Source: Lysobacter sp. Root916 (GTDB lineage: Bacteria > Pseudomonadota > Gammaproteobacteria > Xanthomonadales > Xanthomonadaceae). From it: 64,000 nt of DNA. The position numbers and the translations under genes were made by a program. Every line of letters begins with the position of its first letter. The first letter of the stretch is position 1. The notes under the pieces were generated by a model. The model saw only the letters and a list, made by a program, of their open reading frames with translations, made no database searches and was not told where the DNA came from. The DNA is taken from contig NZ_LMJF01000015.1 in assembly GCF_001429785.1 (NCBI RefSeq), forward strand, positions 66,767-130,766. The letters run 5' to 3'. Below are positions 8,974 through 17,550 of this stretch, piece after piece.

Positions 8974-9477
8974 ATGAGTGATGAGAACGCCCCCAGCATG
9001 ACCAGCCACCGCCCGTATTTGCTGCGGGCGCTGTACGAGTGGATCGCCGACAACGGCATGACCCCGCACCTGCTGGTCGACGCCACCCGCCCGATGGTCC
9101 AGGTCCCCACCCATGCGGTGAAGGACGGCAAGATCGTGCTCAACGTGGCCGAGCGCGCGGTCTCGCGCCTGGAAATGGGCAACGACACCATCCGCTTCAG
9201 CGCCCGCTTCGGCGGCGTCAGCCACCCGGTCTCGGTGCCGGTGGGCGCGGTGCTGGCGATCTACGCGCGCGAAACCGGGCAGGGCATGGCCCTGCCGGAC
9301 GAGGCCACCACCAACGAAGGCGGCCACGACGACCCGGCCGAGGATTTCGACGAGCCGATGTCGCCGACCCATGCGCCGCTGGCGGCCGTGCCCAGCGAAC
9401 CGTTGCCCGACGGCGACGACGACGGCCCGCACACCCCCACGCCGCGCCGCGGCGGGCATCTGCGGGTGGTGAAGTAA
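8974..9477 (+). CDS. sspB: ClpXP protease specificity-enhancing factor SspB
   Basis: 167 residues. SspB binds ssrA-tagged proteins and delivers them to ClpXP. The folded domain is recognisable from RPYLLRALYEWIADNGMTPHLLVDA (given here in parts), VQVPTHAVKDGKIVLNV and VPVGAVLAIYARETGQGM. After about residue 115 comes an acidic, low-complexity linker (DDPAEDFDEP, DGDDDG) and a short basic tail ending GGHLRVVK, which corresponds to the conserved ClpX-binding peptide at the end of SspB proteins. In-frame ATG 8998 is an alternative start. The gene sits about 100 bases downstream of sspA. Confidence 0.95.
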   Translation: MSDENAPSMTSHRPYLLRALYEWIADNGMTPHLLVDATRPMVQVPTHAVKDGKIVLNVAERAVSRLEMGNDTIRFSARFGGVSHPVSVPVGAVLAIYARETGQGMALPDEATTNEGGHDDPAEDFDEPMSPTHAPLAAVPSEPLPDGDDDGPHTPTPRRGGHLRVVK

Positions 9478-9498
9478 GCCCTCGCGCGATTCTCGCTC

Positions 9499-9665
9499 TT
9501 GGGTAGGAACGGCGTAGGCCGTGATCGCGCCCCCTGGATCGGCATCGCCAGCCCAGTCACCTGCGCCGCCCCTGCTTCCTGTGGGAGCGGCGTAAGCCGC
9601 GATCGCGAACCCTCAGTTGCGTCGCCGCTCGCGGTGGCGCAATCGCGGCTTACGCCGCTCCCACA
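9499..9665. repeat. Intergenic repeat cluster (family B, GGAGCGGCGTAAGCCGC type)
   Basis: Three copies of a roughly 28-base unit lie between sspB and the convergent DUF3301 gene: a diverged copy at about 9501-9528, a direct copy at 9580-9607 and an inverted copy at 9637-9665. The last two could fold into a long hairpin and may act as a bidirectional terminator between the convergent genes. Related copies occur at 11033-11127 and 56074-56330. Confidence 0.75.
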
Positions 9666-9702
9666 GAAATCATCCGGGGCGCGGCGGCGAACGGGCCCGC
9701 CC

Positions 9703-10026
9703 TCAATGCAACTGCGTAGGCGCCCGCGACACCGGCCCGCTGAAGGCGATCAGGCGTTCGCCGCGCAGGACCATGCGGCCGATGTGGCGGTCCTCGCCGT
9801 CCAGCGAATAGTCGAAGCGGAAGGTGCGCTCCAGGCCCAGCCAGCCGCTCTCGTGCCGGCACAGGCGCATCCCGATCGCATGCACGCTCTGGTCCAGCCA
9901 CTGCACGCCGGCGGCCTTGCAGGCGTCGCGGCCCAGCGCCTCGGCGCGTTCGGCGGCGGCGCGCCCGGCGCTCCAGAACGAGAACGCGGCGGCGCCCAGG
10001 ATCATTAACAGAATCAAAGTAGGCAT
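9703..10026 (-). CDS. DUF3301 domain-containing membrane-anchored protein
   Basis: 107 residues. A short N-terminal hydrophobic segment (MPTLILLMILGAAAFSFW) is followed by the DUF3301 pattern: AEALGRDACKAAGVQWLDQSV, RLCRHESGWLGLERTFRFDYS, DGEDRHIGRMVLRGERL. The family is small, restricted mostly to gammaproteobacteria, and has no assigned function. The gene is divergent from the FHA gene (81 bases between starts), and its 3' end faces sspB across a repeat cluster. Confidence 0.82.
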   Translation of the reverse strand: MPTLILLMILGAAAFSFWSAGRAAAERAEALGRDACKAAGVQWLDQSVHAIGMRLCRHESGWLGLERTFRFDYSLDGEDRHIGRMVLRGERLIAFSGPVSRAPTQLH

Positions 10027-10107
10027 GCTTTTAATGTGGCCTCGGTATGCGCAACTCGCAAGGGTTATGCCCTACGCTGTCGCGCATCAGGGGAAAACGC
10101 AAATTCT

Positions 10108-10911
10108 ATGAAACTGGTCTTTCCGGACGGCGAGCATCCGCAGGTACTGCTGGGCCACGGCGTCAACCGGGTCGGCTCCGACCCGGAGTCCACCATCGTG
10201 CTCGATCGCCCCGGGGTCATGCCCCAGCACTGCCAGCTGCACGTGAGTGCGCAGGGCGTGATGCTGGACGTGCCGCCCGGTGCGCAGGTGCGCGTCAACG
10301 GCCGTCAGGTCGCGGCCGGCCTGATCGCGCTGCGGCCCGGCGACGATGTCAGCTTCGACGAAGTGCGCGCGCGCCTGGCCGCGATCGGGCCGTCGGCCGT
10401 GCGCCATCAGGGCGGTGTGGCGGTCGTGTTGCCGCCTTCGGCCAACGACGATCCCGGCGTGACCGCGGTGCGGCCGGTGCTGCCGCGCTATGTGCTGCGC
10501 GGGGTTTCGGGCGACCTGTTCGGCCGAAGCTTCCCCTTGCTGGCCGCGACCGTGGTCGGGCGCTCCGCCGATTGCGGTTTGCAGTTGGACCAGCCCGGCT
10601 TGTCGCGCCAGCACGCGCGCCTGATTCCGACCCACGACGGCCTGCAGATCGAAGACCTGGGCTCGACCAATGGCACCAGCATCAACGGCCGCCGCGTGCT
10701 GCGCGCGATCGCCCAGACCGGCGACGAGATCGGCTTCGACCAGCTGCGTTTCCGCCTGACCGGTTCGCTACAGGAGGCGCCGGCCGGCGAAGGCGCCGCC
10801 GCGTCGGCACCGACCACCACGCCGCTCAAGCTGAGCCGGCCGACCTGGCATTGGGCCGCGCTCGCGGGCGTGACGCTGCTGGCGCTGGTGGGGTTCGTGT
10901 TGTTGCGTTGA
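10108..10911 (+). CDS. FHA domain-containing protein with C-terminal membrane anchor
   Basis: 267 residues from ATG 10108, which follows an AGGGGAAA-type ribosome site; the longer frame upstream lacks one. Two forkhead-associated domains are visible. The first is degenerate (about residues 5-90, NRVGSDPEST and MPQHCQLHV). The second (about 140-225) has the full phosphothreonine-binding signature: VVGRSADCGLQL, SRQHARL and LGSTNGTSINGRRV. A single hydrophobic C-terminal helix (WAALAGVTLLALVGFVLL) ends the protein, so both FHA domains should face the cytoplasm. Phosphoprotein scaffolding is the expected role; no kinase gene is nearby. Confidence 0.88.
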   Translation: MKLVFPDGEHPQVLLGHGVNRVGSDPESTIVLDRPGVMPQHCQLHVSAQGVMLDVPPGAQVRVNGRQVAAGLIALRPGDDVSFDEVRARLAAIGPSAVRHQGGVAVVLPPSANDDPGVTAVRPVLPRYVLRGVSGDLFGRSFPLLAATVVGRSADCGLQLDQPGLSRQHARLIPTHDGLQIEDLGSTNGTSINGRRVLRAIAQTGDEIGFDQLRFRLTGSLQEAPAGEGAAASAPTTTPLKLSRPTWHWAALAGVTLLALVGFVLLR

Positions 10912-10929
10912 GCGTGTGACGGCTCGCGA

Positions 10930-11127
10930 CGATGCGGTTCGCTGCGCTCACCGCATCCTACGGCTACGTCGAGTGCGGGGCGATTCGCGACGATGCGGTT
11001 CGCTATGCTCACCGCATCCTACGGGCTGCTTCGTGTAGGAGCGGCGTGAGCCGCGACCGCGTCACCGCAGTTGCTGCGACGGCGCGGGCCACGGTGGAGG
11101 ACGGTCGCGGCTCACGCCGCTCCTACC
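10930..11127. repeat. Intergenic repeats (families A and B) between the FHA gene and nadC
   Basis: Two direct copies of family A (CGATGCGGTTCGCTGCGCTC... type, palindromic ends GATGCGGT/ACCGCATC) lie at 10930-10963 and 10991-11024. They are followed by an inverted pair of family B at 11033-11061 and 11099-11127 that could form a stem of more than 20 bp. The gap separates two convergent genes, so the inverted pair may serve as a bidirectional terminator. Confidence 0.75.
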
Positions 11128-11147
11128 CCAGAGCCGTTTGGTAGCGC

Positions 11148-12023
11148 TCAGGCCTCGCCCGGCGGCGGACCCAGCTTCAGCGACAGGTCGATCGCGCGCA
11201 CGTGCTTGGTCAGGCCGCCGATCGAGATGCAGTCCACGCCGTCCTCGGCGATCGCGCGCAAGCCGGCCAGGTCGACGCCGCCGGAAACTTCCAACGGAAT
11301 CTTGCCCAGGTAGGGCGCGCCGGACGCGATCCGCACCGCCTCGCGGCGGGTGGCGGCGTCGAAGTCGTCGATCAGGATGCGGTCGCAGCCTTGCGTCAGC
11401 GCCTCGTGCAATTGCGCGATCGACTCGACCTCGACGATCAGCGGTAGATCCGGATGCATTGCCCGCGCGGCCTGGATAGCGGCGGTCAGCGAGCCGGCGG
11501 CGCGCACGTGGTTTTCCTTCAGCATCACCGTGTCGTACAGGCCGATGCGGTGGTTCACGCCGCCGCCCACGCGCACCGCGTACTTCTGCGCCAGGCGCAG
11601 GCCGGGCAGGGTCTTGCGGGTGTCGAGGATCTTGGCGCGGGTGCCGCGCACGGCCTCGACATAGGCCGCGGTGACCGTGGCCGTGCCCGACAGGGTCTGC
11701 ATGAAGTTCAGCGAGGCGCGCTCGGCGCTGACCAGCGCGCGCGCGCGGCCCTGCAGGGTGGCCAGCACGGTGCCGGCGGCGACGTGGTCGCCCTCGGCCA
11801 CGCGCCAATCGACGCGCACATCCGGGTCCAGGGCGCGGTGGCAGGCGTCGAACCAGGGCCGGCCGCAGACCACCGCGGCTTCCTTGCACAGCAGATAGGC
11901 GCTGTCGGCCATGTCGGGCAGCAGGGCGGCGGTGACGTCGCCGCTGCCGAGGTCCTCGGCCAGGGCCTGGGCGACGTCGGACTCGACCTGCTCGGCCGGT
12001 GGCGGCGCGACGGGCGCGCTCAT
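11148..12023 (-). CDS. nadC: Nicotinate-nucleotide pyrophosphorylase (carboxylating), NadC
   Basis: 291 residues. NadC converts quinolinate and PRPP to nicotinate mononucleotide, CO2 and PPi in de novo NAD synthesis. Diagnostic segments are AEDLGSGDVTAALLP near the N-terminus, RASLNFMQTLSGTAT, KILDTRKTLPGLR, AVRVGGGVNHRIGLYD, MLKENH, and PLEVSGGVD with ISIGGLTKH at the end of the barrel. Lys in KTLPG and the Arg/His of GGGVNHR are substrate-binding residues in the family. The start codon overlaps the stop of the upstream Trm112-like gene by four bases (ATGA), so the two form an operon. Confidence 0.97.
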   Translation of the reverse strand: MSAPVAPPPAEQVESDVAQALAEDLGSGDVTAALLPDMADSAYLLCKEAAVVCGRPWFDACHRALDPDVRVDWRVAEGDHVAAGTVLATLQGRARALVSAERASLNFMQTLSGTATVTAAYVEAVRGTRAKILDTRKTLPGLRLAQKYAVRVGGGVNHRIGLYDTVMLKENHVRAAGSLTAAIQAARAMHPDLPLIVEVESIAQLHEALTQGCDRILIDDFDAATRREAVRIASGAPYLGKIPLEVSGGVDLAGLRAIAEDGVDCISIGGLTKHVRAIDLSLKLGPPPGEA

Positions 12024-12289
12024 GCCGAGGGGAAGCCGTCGAGCTGGGCGGTGGCGATGGCTTCCTCGGTCAGCAGCACCGGGATGCCGTCGTCGATGCG
12101 GTAGACGGTCTTGCGGTCGCGCGTGATCAGGCCCTCGCGCAGCGCCTGGGTTTGCGCGCTGCCGTCGCCGCGGACCACGCCGCCGGCCGCGATCGCGGCG
12201 TTCAGCGCCTGCAGGCCGCGATTGTCCAGAGGCAGCAGGGGCTGGCGGGTGAGGGGGCAGACGAGCAGGTCCAACAGTTTGCGATCCAT
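12020..12289 (-). CDS. Trm112 family protein (YcaR-like)
   Basis: 89 residues, starting at the ATG complementary to 12287-12289. The short sequence [19 protein letters not shown] and the end segment [15 protein letters not shown] are typical of bacterial Trm112/YcaR proteins. Bacterial relatives are small proteins thought to act as chaperones or zinc-binding partners; here only one Cys of the usual zinc pair is present (VCPLTRQPL), which is common in YcaR-like members with degenerate metal sites. It is translationally coupled to nadC (4-base overlap) and divergent from purE with 64 bases between starts. Confidence 0.85.
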   Translation of the reverse strand: MDRKLLDLLVCPLTRQPLLPLDNRGLQALNAAIAAGGVVRGDGSAQTQALREGLITRDRKTVYRIDDGIPVLLTEEAIATAQLDGFPSA

Positions 12290-12353
12290 ACGGTGCGGTG
12301 CCGATACGACGGGACAGGGCGTTAGAATACGTCTTTGCGCCAAGGCCCGACCA

Positions 12354-12872
12354 ATGTCCGCACCCGATTCGTCCGCTTCCGCAGCGCCGCCGCTGGTCGG
12401 CATCGTCATGGGCTCGCGCTCAGACTGGGAGACCATGCAGCACGCCGCCGCCAAGCTGGAGGCCCTGGGCGTGCCGCATGAAGTGCGCGTGGTCTCGGCC
12501 CATCGCACCCCGGACGTGCTGTTCGAGTACGCCGACACCGCGGCCGCGCGCGGCCTGCGCGCGATCATCGCTGGCGCCGGCGGCGCCGCCCACCTGCCGG
12601 GCATGCTGGCGTCCAAGACCGCGGTGCCGGTACTGGGCGTGCCGGTGCAGTCCAAGGCGCTCAACGGCATGGATTCGCTGCTGTCCATAGTGCAGATGCC
12701 GGCCGGTATTCCGGTGGCGACCTTCGCGATCGGCAACGCCGGCGCCGCCAATGCCGCCCTGTTCGCGGCCGCCCTGCTGGCGCCGGAGCACGCCGCGATC
12801 GGTCAGGCGTTGAATGCGTTCCGCGCCAAGCAGACCGACGACGTGCTCGCCAACGACGATCCGCGTAAATGA
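12354..12872 (+). CDS. purE: 5-(carboxyamino)imidazole ribonucleotide mutase PurE
   Basis: 172 residues from ATG 12354. It converts N5-CAIR to CAIR in purine synthesis. The PurE signature is complete: [36 protein letters not shown] and [19 protein letters not shown]. The catalytic His lies in SAHR. The start is set by the usual length; the longer open frame upstream runs over the divergent gene. A -10-like TAGAAT at 12323-12328 lies upstream. The stop overlaps purK by four bases (ATGA), the usual purEK arrangement. Confidence 0.97.
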   Translation: MSAPDSSASAAPPLVGIVMGSRSDWETMQHAAAKLEALGVPHEVRVVSAHRTPDVLFEYADTAAARGLRAIIAGAGGAAHLPGMLASKTAVPVLGVPVQSKALNGMDSLLSIVQMPAGIPVATFAIGNAGAANAALFAAALLAPEHAAIGQALNAFRAKQTDDVLANDDPRK

Positions 12873-14008
12873 CGACGGTCGGCATCCTCGGCGGCGGGCA
12901 GCTCGCCCGCATGCTCGCACTGTCCGGCGCGCCGCTGGGCCTGCGCTTCCTGGTCATGGACGCGGCCGGCGACGCCTGCGCCAGCCAGTTCGCGCCGATG
13001 GTGGTGGGCGACTACACCGACCAGGCCGCGCTGGCCGAGTTCGCGTCCAAGATCGACGTGGCCACCTTCGATTTCGAGAACGTGCCGGCCGAGTCGGGGC
13101 AGTGGCTGGCCGAGCGCGTGCCGGTGTTCCCGAGCCCGCGCGCGCTGGCCGTGGCCCAGGACCGTCTGGCCGAGAAGACCCTGTTCCGCGAGCTCGGCAT
13201 TCCGGTGCCCGAGTTCGCCGACGTCGCCACGCGCGCGGCGCTGGACGCGGCGATCGCCGCGATCGGCACGCCCTGCATCCTCAAGACCCGCCGCCTGGGC
13301 TACGACGGCAAGGGCCAGTTCCGCATCAAGACGCCGGCCGACGCCGACGCGGCCTGGGCCGCGCTGGGCGCGCAGGCGGCCACGGTCGGGCTGATCCTGG
13401 AAGGTTTCGTGCGCTTCGAGCGCGAGCTGTCGGTGGTCGCCGTGCGCGGCCGCGACGGCGAATTCCGCGCCTGGCCGCTCACCGAGAACTGGCACGTCGA
13501 CGGCGTGCTCTCGGCCAGCCTCGCGCCCGCGCAGGCCGACGAGGCGCTCGCGGCCACCGCGCACGGCTATGCGCGCAAGCTCGCCGAGGCCCTGGACTAC
13601 GTCGGCGTGTTCGCGCTGGAGCTGTTCTGCCGCGACGGCCAGTTGCTGGCCAACGAACTCGCGCCGCGCGTGCACAACTCCGGCCACTGGACCATCGAAG
13701 GCAGCGAGACCTCGCAGTTCCAGAACCACCTGCGCGCCGTGCTCGGCCTGCCGCTGGGCGATACGCGCATGCTCGGCCAGGCCTGCATGCTCAATTGGAT
13801 AGGCGAGATGCCCGACGCGACCGCGGTGCTCAACGAAGCGGGCGGGCATTGGCACGATTACGGCAAGTCGCCGCGCGACGGGCGCAAGGTCGGACACGCA
13901 ACGCTGCGCGCCGATGATGCGCGCGAGCTCGCGGCGGCGTTGGAGCGCGTCGGTCGCGCCTTGGGGCGCGATGAACAAGTCGCGCCGGTGATTACGCGCT
14001 TAGGTTGA
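12869..14008 (+). CDS. purK: 5-(carboxyamino)imidazole ribonucleotide synthase PurK
   Basis: 379 residues. This ATP-grasp enzyme converts AIR, ATP and bicarbonate to N5-CAIR, the substrate of PurE. The N-terminal nucleotide-binding region reads [18 protein letters not shown]. The ATP-grasp core includes [34 protein letters not shown] and [27 protein letters not shown], with the metal-binding Glu/Asn residues in [12 protein letters not shown]. The C-terminal domain contains GKVGHA-like [11 protein letters not shown]. It overlaps purE by four bases. Length and motifs are normal. Confidence 0.97.
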   Translation: MTTVGILGGGQLARMLALSGAPLGLRFLVMDAAGDACASQFAPMVVGDYTDQAALAEFASKIDVATFDFENVPAESGQWLAERVPVFPSPRALAVAQDRLAEKTLFRELGIPVPEFADVATRAALDAAIAAIGTPCILKTRRLGYDGKGQFRIKTPADADAAWAALGAQAATVGLILEGFVRFERELSVVAVRGRDGEFRAWPLTENWHVDGVLSASLAPAQADEALAATAHGYARKLAEALDYVGVFALELFCRDGQLLANELAPRVHNSGHWTIEGSETSQFQNHLRAVLGLPLGDTRMLGQACMLNWIGEMPDATAVLNEAGGHWHDYGKSPRDGRKVGHATLRADDARELAAALERVGRALGRDEQVAPVITRLG

Positions 14009-14063
14009 TCGCGAACGGCGACGATTGCCCGTCGTGGCAATCGCAGCGTGTCTGCTTGCGCGA

Positions 14064-14098
14064 CGATGCGGTTCGCCTTCGGCTCACCGCATCCTACG
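14064..14098. repeat. Single copy of intergenic repeat family A
   Basis: A copy of the GATGCGGTTCGC...GCTCACCGCATCCTACG unit lies between purK and the lipoprotein gene, with a small central change (CTTCGG in place of TGCG). Its ends are complementary, so it can form a short hairpin. Confidence 0.75.
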
Positions 14099-14143
14099 AA
14101 TTGCGCTGATGTACGCGGGCGCTCACTCACTGGAGAGGCATGG

Positions 14144-14647
14144 ATGCGCAGAGTTTTGTTGATCGTCATGCTGTTGGCCGGTTGCGCCGAGGCGAACGGT
14201 GCGAAGACCGTGCTGGAACGCGCGAAGGACGACAACGTCACCGAGGTGGCGACCGGCGATCCCGCCATGGAAGCCGCATTCGCCAAGGCGCGCGCCTCGC
14301 TGGACGGCTTCCTGAAACTCGAAAAGGACCCGCCGCCGCAGCTGTCGGCGTTCTCGGTCAAGGTCGGCATCGAGCAGGACGGCTACACCGAATTTTTCTG
14401 GCTGTCCGATCTGGAAGAGACCGCCAGCGGTTACTCCGCGATCATCGACAACCAGCCCGAGCGCGTGGATAGGGTGCGCATGGGGCAGCGTTACGCGTTC
14501 GCACGCGACGAGATCGTCGACTGGACCTACCGCGACGACCAACGCCAGGCCTCGCTGGGCAACTTCACCGGCTGCGCTTTGCTGAGTCACGAACCGCCGG
14601 AACAGGCCGAGGCGTTCAAGCGCGAGTTCGGCCTCAGCTGCGACTGA
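14144..14647 (+). CDS. DUF2314-like lipoprotein of unknown function
   Basis: 167 residues from ATG 14144, preceded by GGAGAGG at 14132-14138. The N-terminus MRRVLLIVMLLAGCAEANG is a lipoprotein signal with lipobox LAGC, so the mature protein is membrane-anchored in the envelope. The remainder resembles DUF2314 proteins: alternating charged strand segments such as FSVKVGIEQDGYTEFFWLSDLE, GYSAIIDNQPERVDRV and DEIVDWTYRDDQ. The DUF2314 fold is found in proteins of unknown role, often alone. The gene converges on sodB with a hairpin between them. Confidence 0.75.
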   Translation: MRRVLLIVMLLAGCAEANGAKTVLERAKDDNVTEVATGDPAMEAAFAKARASLDGFLKLEKDPPPQLSAFSVKVGIEQDGYTEFFWLSDLEETASGYSAIIDNQPERVDRVRMGQRYAFARDEIVDWTYRDDQRQASLGNFTGCALLSHEPPEQAEAFKREFGLSCD

Positions 14648-14681
14648 GCGAACCGGCGCCGACATCGCCGATGCGCAACGA

Positions 14682-14707
14682 AAACGGCCGGGTTTCCCTG
14701 GCCGTTT
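14682..14707. terminator. Bidirectional hairpin terminator between the lipoprotein gene and sodB
   Basis: The inverted repeat AAACGGCC (14682-14689) and GGCCGTTT (14700-14707) flanks a centre with further GGG/CCC pairing. A-rich and T-rich ends on both sides suit termination of both convergent genes. Confidence 0.7.
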
Positions 14708-14730
14708 CGCTTACCGCATGGGTCCGTCGC

Positions 14731-15309
14731 TTACTTCAGGTTCGAAGCCACGAAGTCCCAGTTGACCAGGTTCCAGAACGACTCGACGTACTTCGGGCGA
14801 GCGTTGCGGTAGTCGATGTAGTAGGCGTGCTCCCACACGTCGCAGGTCAGCAGCGGGGTGTCTTCGCCGGTCAGCGGGGTCGCGGCGTTGGAGGTGCTGA
14901 CCAGGGCCAGCGAACCGTCCGGGCGCTGCACCAGCCAGCCCCAGCCCGAACCGAAGGTGCCGATGGTGACCTTGGTGAACTCGTCCTTGAACTTGGCGAA
15001 GTCGCCGAAGGACTTGGCGATCAGCTCGGCCAGCTTGCCGGTCGGCTCGCCGCCGCCCTTGGGGGACAGGCAGTTCCAGTAGAAGGTGTGGTTCCAGATC
15101 TGCGCCGCGTTGTTGAACACGCCGCCCTGCGACTTGCGGATGATGTCCTCGAGCGACATGTCGGCGAACTCGGTGCCGGGGATCATGTTGTTGAGGTTGG
15201 TCACGTAGGCCTGGTGATGCTTGCCGTAGTGGAAGTCGATGGTCTCGCCGGAGATGTGCGGCTCGAGCGCGGTGCGGTCGTAGGGCAGGGCGGGCAGTTC
15301 GATGGCCAT
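14731..15309 (-). CDS. sodB: Superoxide dismutase [Fe]
   Basis: 192 residues, the usual length of FeSOD. It dismutates superoxide to hydrogen peroxide and oxygen in the cytoplasm. Metal ligands are H27 (HYGKHH), H74 (WNHTFYW), D157 and H161 ([11 protein letters not shown]). The segment around [19 protein letters not shown] is of the iron type. GAGGAG-like purine-rich sequence lies upstream of the start. It is divergent from grxD (170 bases between starts) and convergent with the lipoprotein gene. Confidence 0.96.
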   Translation of the reverse strand: MAIELPALPYDRTALEPHISGETIDFHYGKHHQAYVTNLNNMIPGTEFADMSLEDIIRKSQGGVFNNAAQIWNHTFYWNCLSPKGGGEPTGKLAELIAKSFGDFAKFKDEFTKVTIGTFGSGWGWLVQRPDGSLALVSTSNAATPLTGEDTPLLTCDVWEHAYYIDYRNARPKYVESFWNLVNWDFVASNLK

Positions 15310-15479
15310 TGGCGGGCTCCTTGCTGGATTCTGGGGGCTGGCTAGGGGGTGGCGACGGGCCGCTTACCGGTGCCGGGTCGCGTGTCCGCTGCCGTGAAGG
15401 CTTACAATCGCTCATTCTATCCCCACGCCCTGTTGCCTGAACGTATACGGCGCAACAGAGCATTGCAGGAGTTGTCCAC

Positions 15480-15800
15480 ATGTCAGTTATGGAGCGGATC
15501 CAGGCCGAAGTCGAAGGCCATCCGATCGTTCTTTTCATGAAGGGAACCGCGCAGTTCCCGATGTGCGGCTTCTCCAGCCGCGCGGTGCAGGCCCTCAAGG
15601 CCGCCGGCGCGACCGTGCTGCACACGGTCAACGTGCTGGAGGATCCGGAGATCCGCGCCAACCTGCCGCGCTACTCGAACTGGCCGACCTTCCCGCAGTT
15701 GTTCATCCACGGCGAGCTGATCGGCGGCTGCGACATCACCCTGGAGCTGTTCGAGTCCGGCGAGCTGGCGCGCATGATCAGCGAGACCCAGCGCCAGTGA
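15480..15800 (+). CDS. grxD: Monothiol glutaredoxin, Grx4 family
   Basis: 106 residues. Members bind and transfer 2Fe-2S clusters together with BolA-like partners. The active-site motif is CGFS with the single Cys at residue 29 (KGTAQFPMCGFSSRAV). Other conserved parts are WPTFPQLFIHGELIGGCDI and the C-terminal LELFESGEL helix. A -10-like TACAAT lies at 15403-15408. The gene is followed by an SDR-like gene whose GTG start overlaps its stop, and then by marC, suggesting a three-gene operon. Confidence 0.96.
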   Translation: MSVMERIQAEVEGHPIVLFMKGTAQFPMCGFSSRAVQALKAAGATVLHTVNVLEDPEIRANLPRYSNWPTFPQLFIHGELIGGCDITLELFESGELARMISETQRQ

Positions 15801-16555
15801 GCGCATTCGCAGCACCCGTCGCCGACCAGGCCCTGGCCGATCGCGTCGTGCTGGTCAGCGGCGCGCAGGGCGGCCTCGGCGCCGCCGCGGCCCAGGCCTG
15901 CGCGCGCGCCGGCGCCACCGTCGTCCTGCTGGGCCGCAAGCCGGCCAAGTTGAACCGGGTTTACGACGCGGCCGCCAAGCTGGGGCCGGAGCCGGTGCTG
16001 TATCCGCTGGACCTGGAAGGCGCCGCGCCCGACGACTACGCCGAGCTGGCGCAGCGCATCGGCGACGAGTTCGGGCGCCTGGACGGCGTGCTGCATTGCG
16101 CGGCCGACTTCCCCGGCCTGACCCCGCTGCTGCAGACCGATCCGGCCGCGTTCGCGCGCGCCATCCACGTCAACCTCACCGCCCGCTGGTGGCTGTCGCA
16201 GGCCTGCCTGCCGCTGCTGGCGCAGGCGCCGGACTCGGCCCTGGTGTTCGCCCTAGACGATCCGGCCCGCGTCGGCCGCGCCTACTGGGGCGGCTACGGC
16301 CTGGCCCAGCATTCGCTGACGGCACTGATAGGCATGCTCCACGCCGAGCTCGGCAACTCGCCGGTGCGCGTGGCCGGCCTGCAGCCGGGACCGATGCGCA
16401 CCGCGCTGCGCGGCAAGGCCTATGTCGAGGAGAACGACCGCGAGGCGCGCGATCCCGGCGACTACGCGGCCGCCTGCGTGACCCTGCTGGCGCCCGCCGG
16501 CGCGGTCCATCGCGGCCAGGTCTGGCATCCGTTGCCGGAGCGCGCGACGCCGTGA
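15797..16555 (+). CDS. SDR-fold protein (YciK-like) with altered active site
   Basis: 252 residues from a GTG at 15797 that overlaps the grxD stop (GTGA). The Rossmann start VVLVSGAQGGLGAAAAQAC carries the TGxxxGxG-type NAD(P) loop (SGAQGGLG here), and LLGRKPAKL and DGVLHCAADF follow as in YciK. However, where active SDRs have a catalytic Ser and YxxxK, this protein has FALDDPARVGRAYWGGYGLAQHSL: the Lys is replaced by Gln and the Ser region by Asp/Ala. The C-terminal LQPGPMRTALR matches the YciK group. It is probably a nucleotide-binding protein without classical dehydrogenase activity, or an altered enzyme. The marC start overlaps its stop. Confidence 0.85.
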   Translation: MSAFAAPVADQALADRVVLVSGAQGGLGAAAAQACARAGATVVLLGRKPAKLNRVYDAAAKLGPEPVLYPLDLEGAAPDDYAELAQRIGDEFGRLDGVLHCAADFPGLTPLLQTDPAAFARAIHVNLTARWWLSQACLPLLAQAPDSALVFALDDPARVGRAYWGGYGLAQHSLTALIGMLHAELGNSPVRVAGLQPGPMRTALRGKAYVEENDREARDPGDYAAACVTLLAPAGAVHRGQVWHPLPERATP

Positions 16556-17148
16556 CCATCGCCTCGGCCGCGCTGCTGCTGTTCCTGATCCTGGACCCGC
16601 TGGGCAACATCCCGGTGTTCCTGAGTCTGCTGCGCGGGCTGCCGCCCAAGCGCCAGCGCATCGTGCTGGCGCGCGAGCTGTTGATCGCCCTGGGCGTGCT
16701 GATGCTGTTCCTGTGGGGCGGCAAGTACGCCCTGGAGCTGATGCACCTGCGCCAGGAGTCGGTCTCGATCGCCGGCGGCATCGTCCTGTTCCTGATCGGC
16801 ATCCGCATGATCTTCCCGCCGCCGGAAGGCCTGATGGGTGAGCTGCCCGAGGGCGAACCCTTCATCGTGCCGATGGCGATCCCGCTGGTGGCCGGCCCCT
16901 CGGGCATGGCCGCGGTGATGCTGATGGGCAGCAACGAGCCCACCCGCCTGGGCGACTGGAGCCTGGCCCTGATGATCGCCTGGGGCGCCACCGCGGCGAT
17001 CCTGTTCTCGGCGACCTTGCTGTACAAGCTGCTGGGCCGGCGCGCCCTGATCGCGATCGAGCGCCTGATGGGCATGCTGCTGGTGGCGATCTCGGTGCAG
17101 ATGTTCCTGGACGGTCTGGGCACGTATCTGCAGATCTCGCCGCCCTGA
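16552..17148 (+). CDS. MarC family integral membrane protein
   Basis: 198 residues from GTG 16552, overlapping the upstream stop (GTGA). Six hydrophobic segments are visible, with the MarC/UPF0056 signatures ILDPLGNIPVFLSLL at the N-terminus, SVSIAGGIVLFLIGIRMI in the middle, and VPMAIPLVAGPSGMA before the second half. The family has no firmly established substrate; a role in multidrug resistance suggested for E. coli MarC has not been upheld. The gene is the last of the grxD-SDR-marC unit. Confidence 0.9.
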   Translation: MTIASAALLLFLILDPLGNIPVFLSLLRGLPPKRQRIVLARELLIALGVLMLFLWGGKYALELMHLRQESVSIAGGIVLFLIGIRMIFPPPEGLMGELPEGEPFIVPMAIPLVAGPSGMAAVMLMGSNEPTRLGDWSLALMIAWGATAAILFSATLLYKLLGRRALIAIERLMGMLLVAISVQMFLDGLGTYLQISPP

Positions 17149-17550
17149 GGCGTTTCGGGGCGGGGTAGGGTCGTCCACAGTTTCGGTGCCTGGAGTGCCA
17201 ATCTGAGGGTGGCGATGCCTTCCTGGGGCTCGCGGGCTAGCGCTCTGGCCGTGACTCCCAAGTGCCGTAGTGGCAGGCGTGTGACGTATGCGTCCCCGAG
17301 TCGCCAGCCCCGAACTTTGCCCGATTAGCCCGTTCAGCTTGGACCGCCGTCACCGTGTGACAAGCCTTGACGCTGGTCACGTCTCTGTCACACAGCGCCC
17401 TTAGCCTGTTAAACTGCTGTTAACCCGGCGGGGCTGCACGCGCTGCACCCGGGTAGGGGCGGAACACCACCAGTCTTCGGCGTATGGCGCATAGCGCCCG
17501 CCGACTCACGCCACGAATTCCACGTCTTCCAAGCTACCGAGGCCATCGTA
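17149..17550 (+). promoter_or_regulatory. Upstream region of the TonB-dependent receptor gene
   Basis: These 402 bases hold no credible gene. They contain a small palindrome GTCAC-CGT-GTGAC at 17349-17361 and two more GTCAC sequences at 17375-17379 and 17386-17390, so this pentamer recurs in a 42-base stretch. A -35-like TTGACG occurs at 17367-17372 without a convincing -10 at the right distance, and TTAAAC-type sequence lies at about 17409. A regulator site is possible but unproven. A GAGG-type ribosome site is placed weakly before 17551. Confidence 0.35.
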
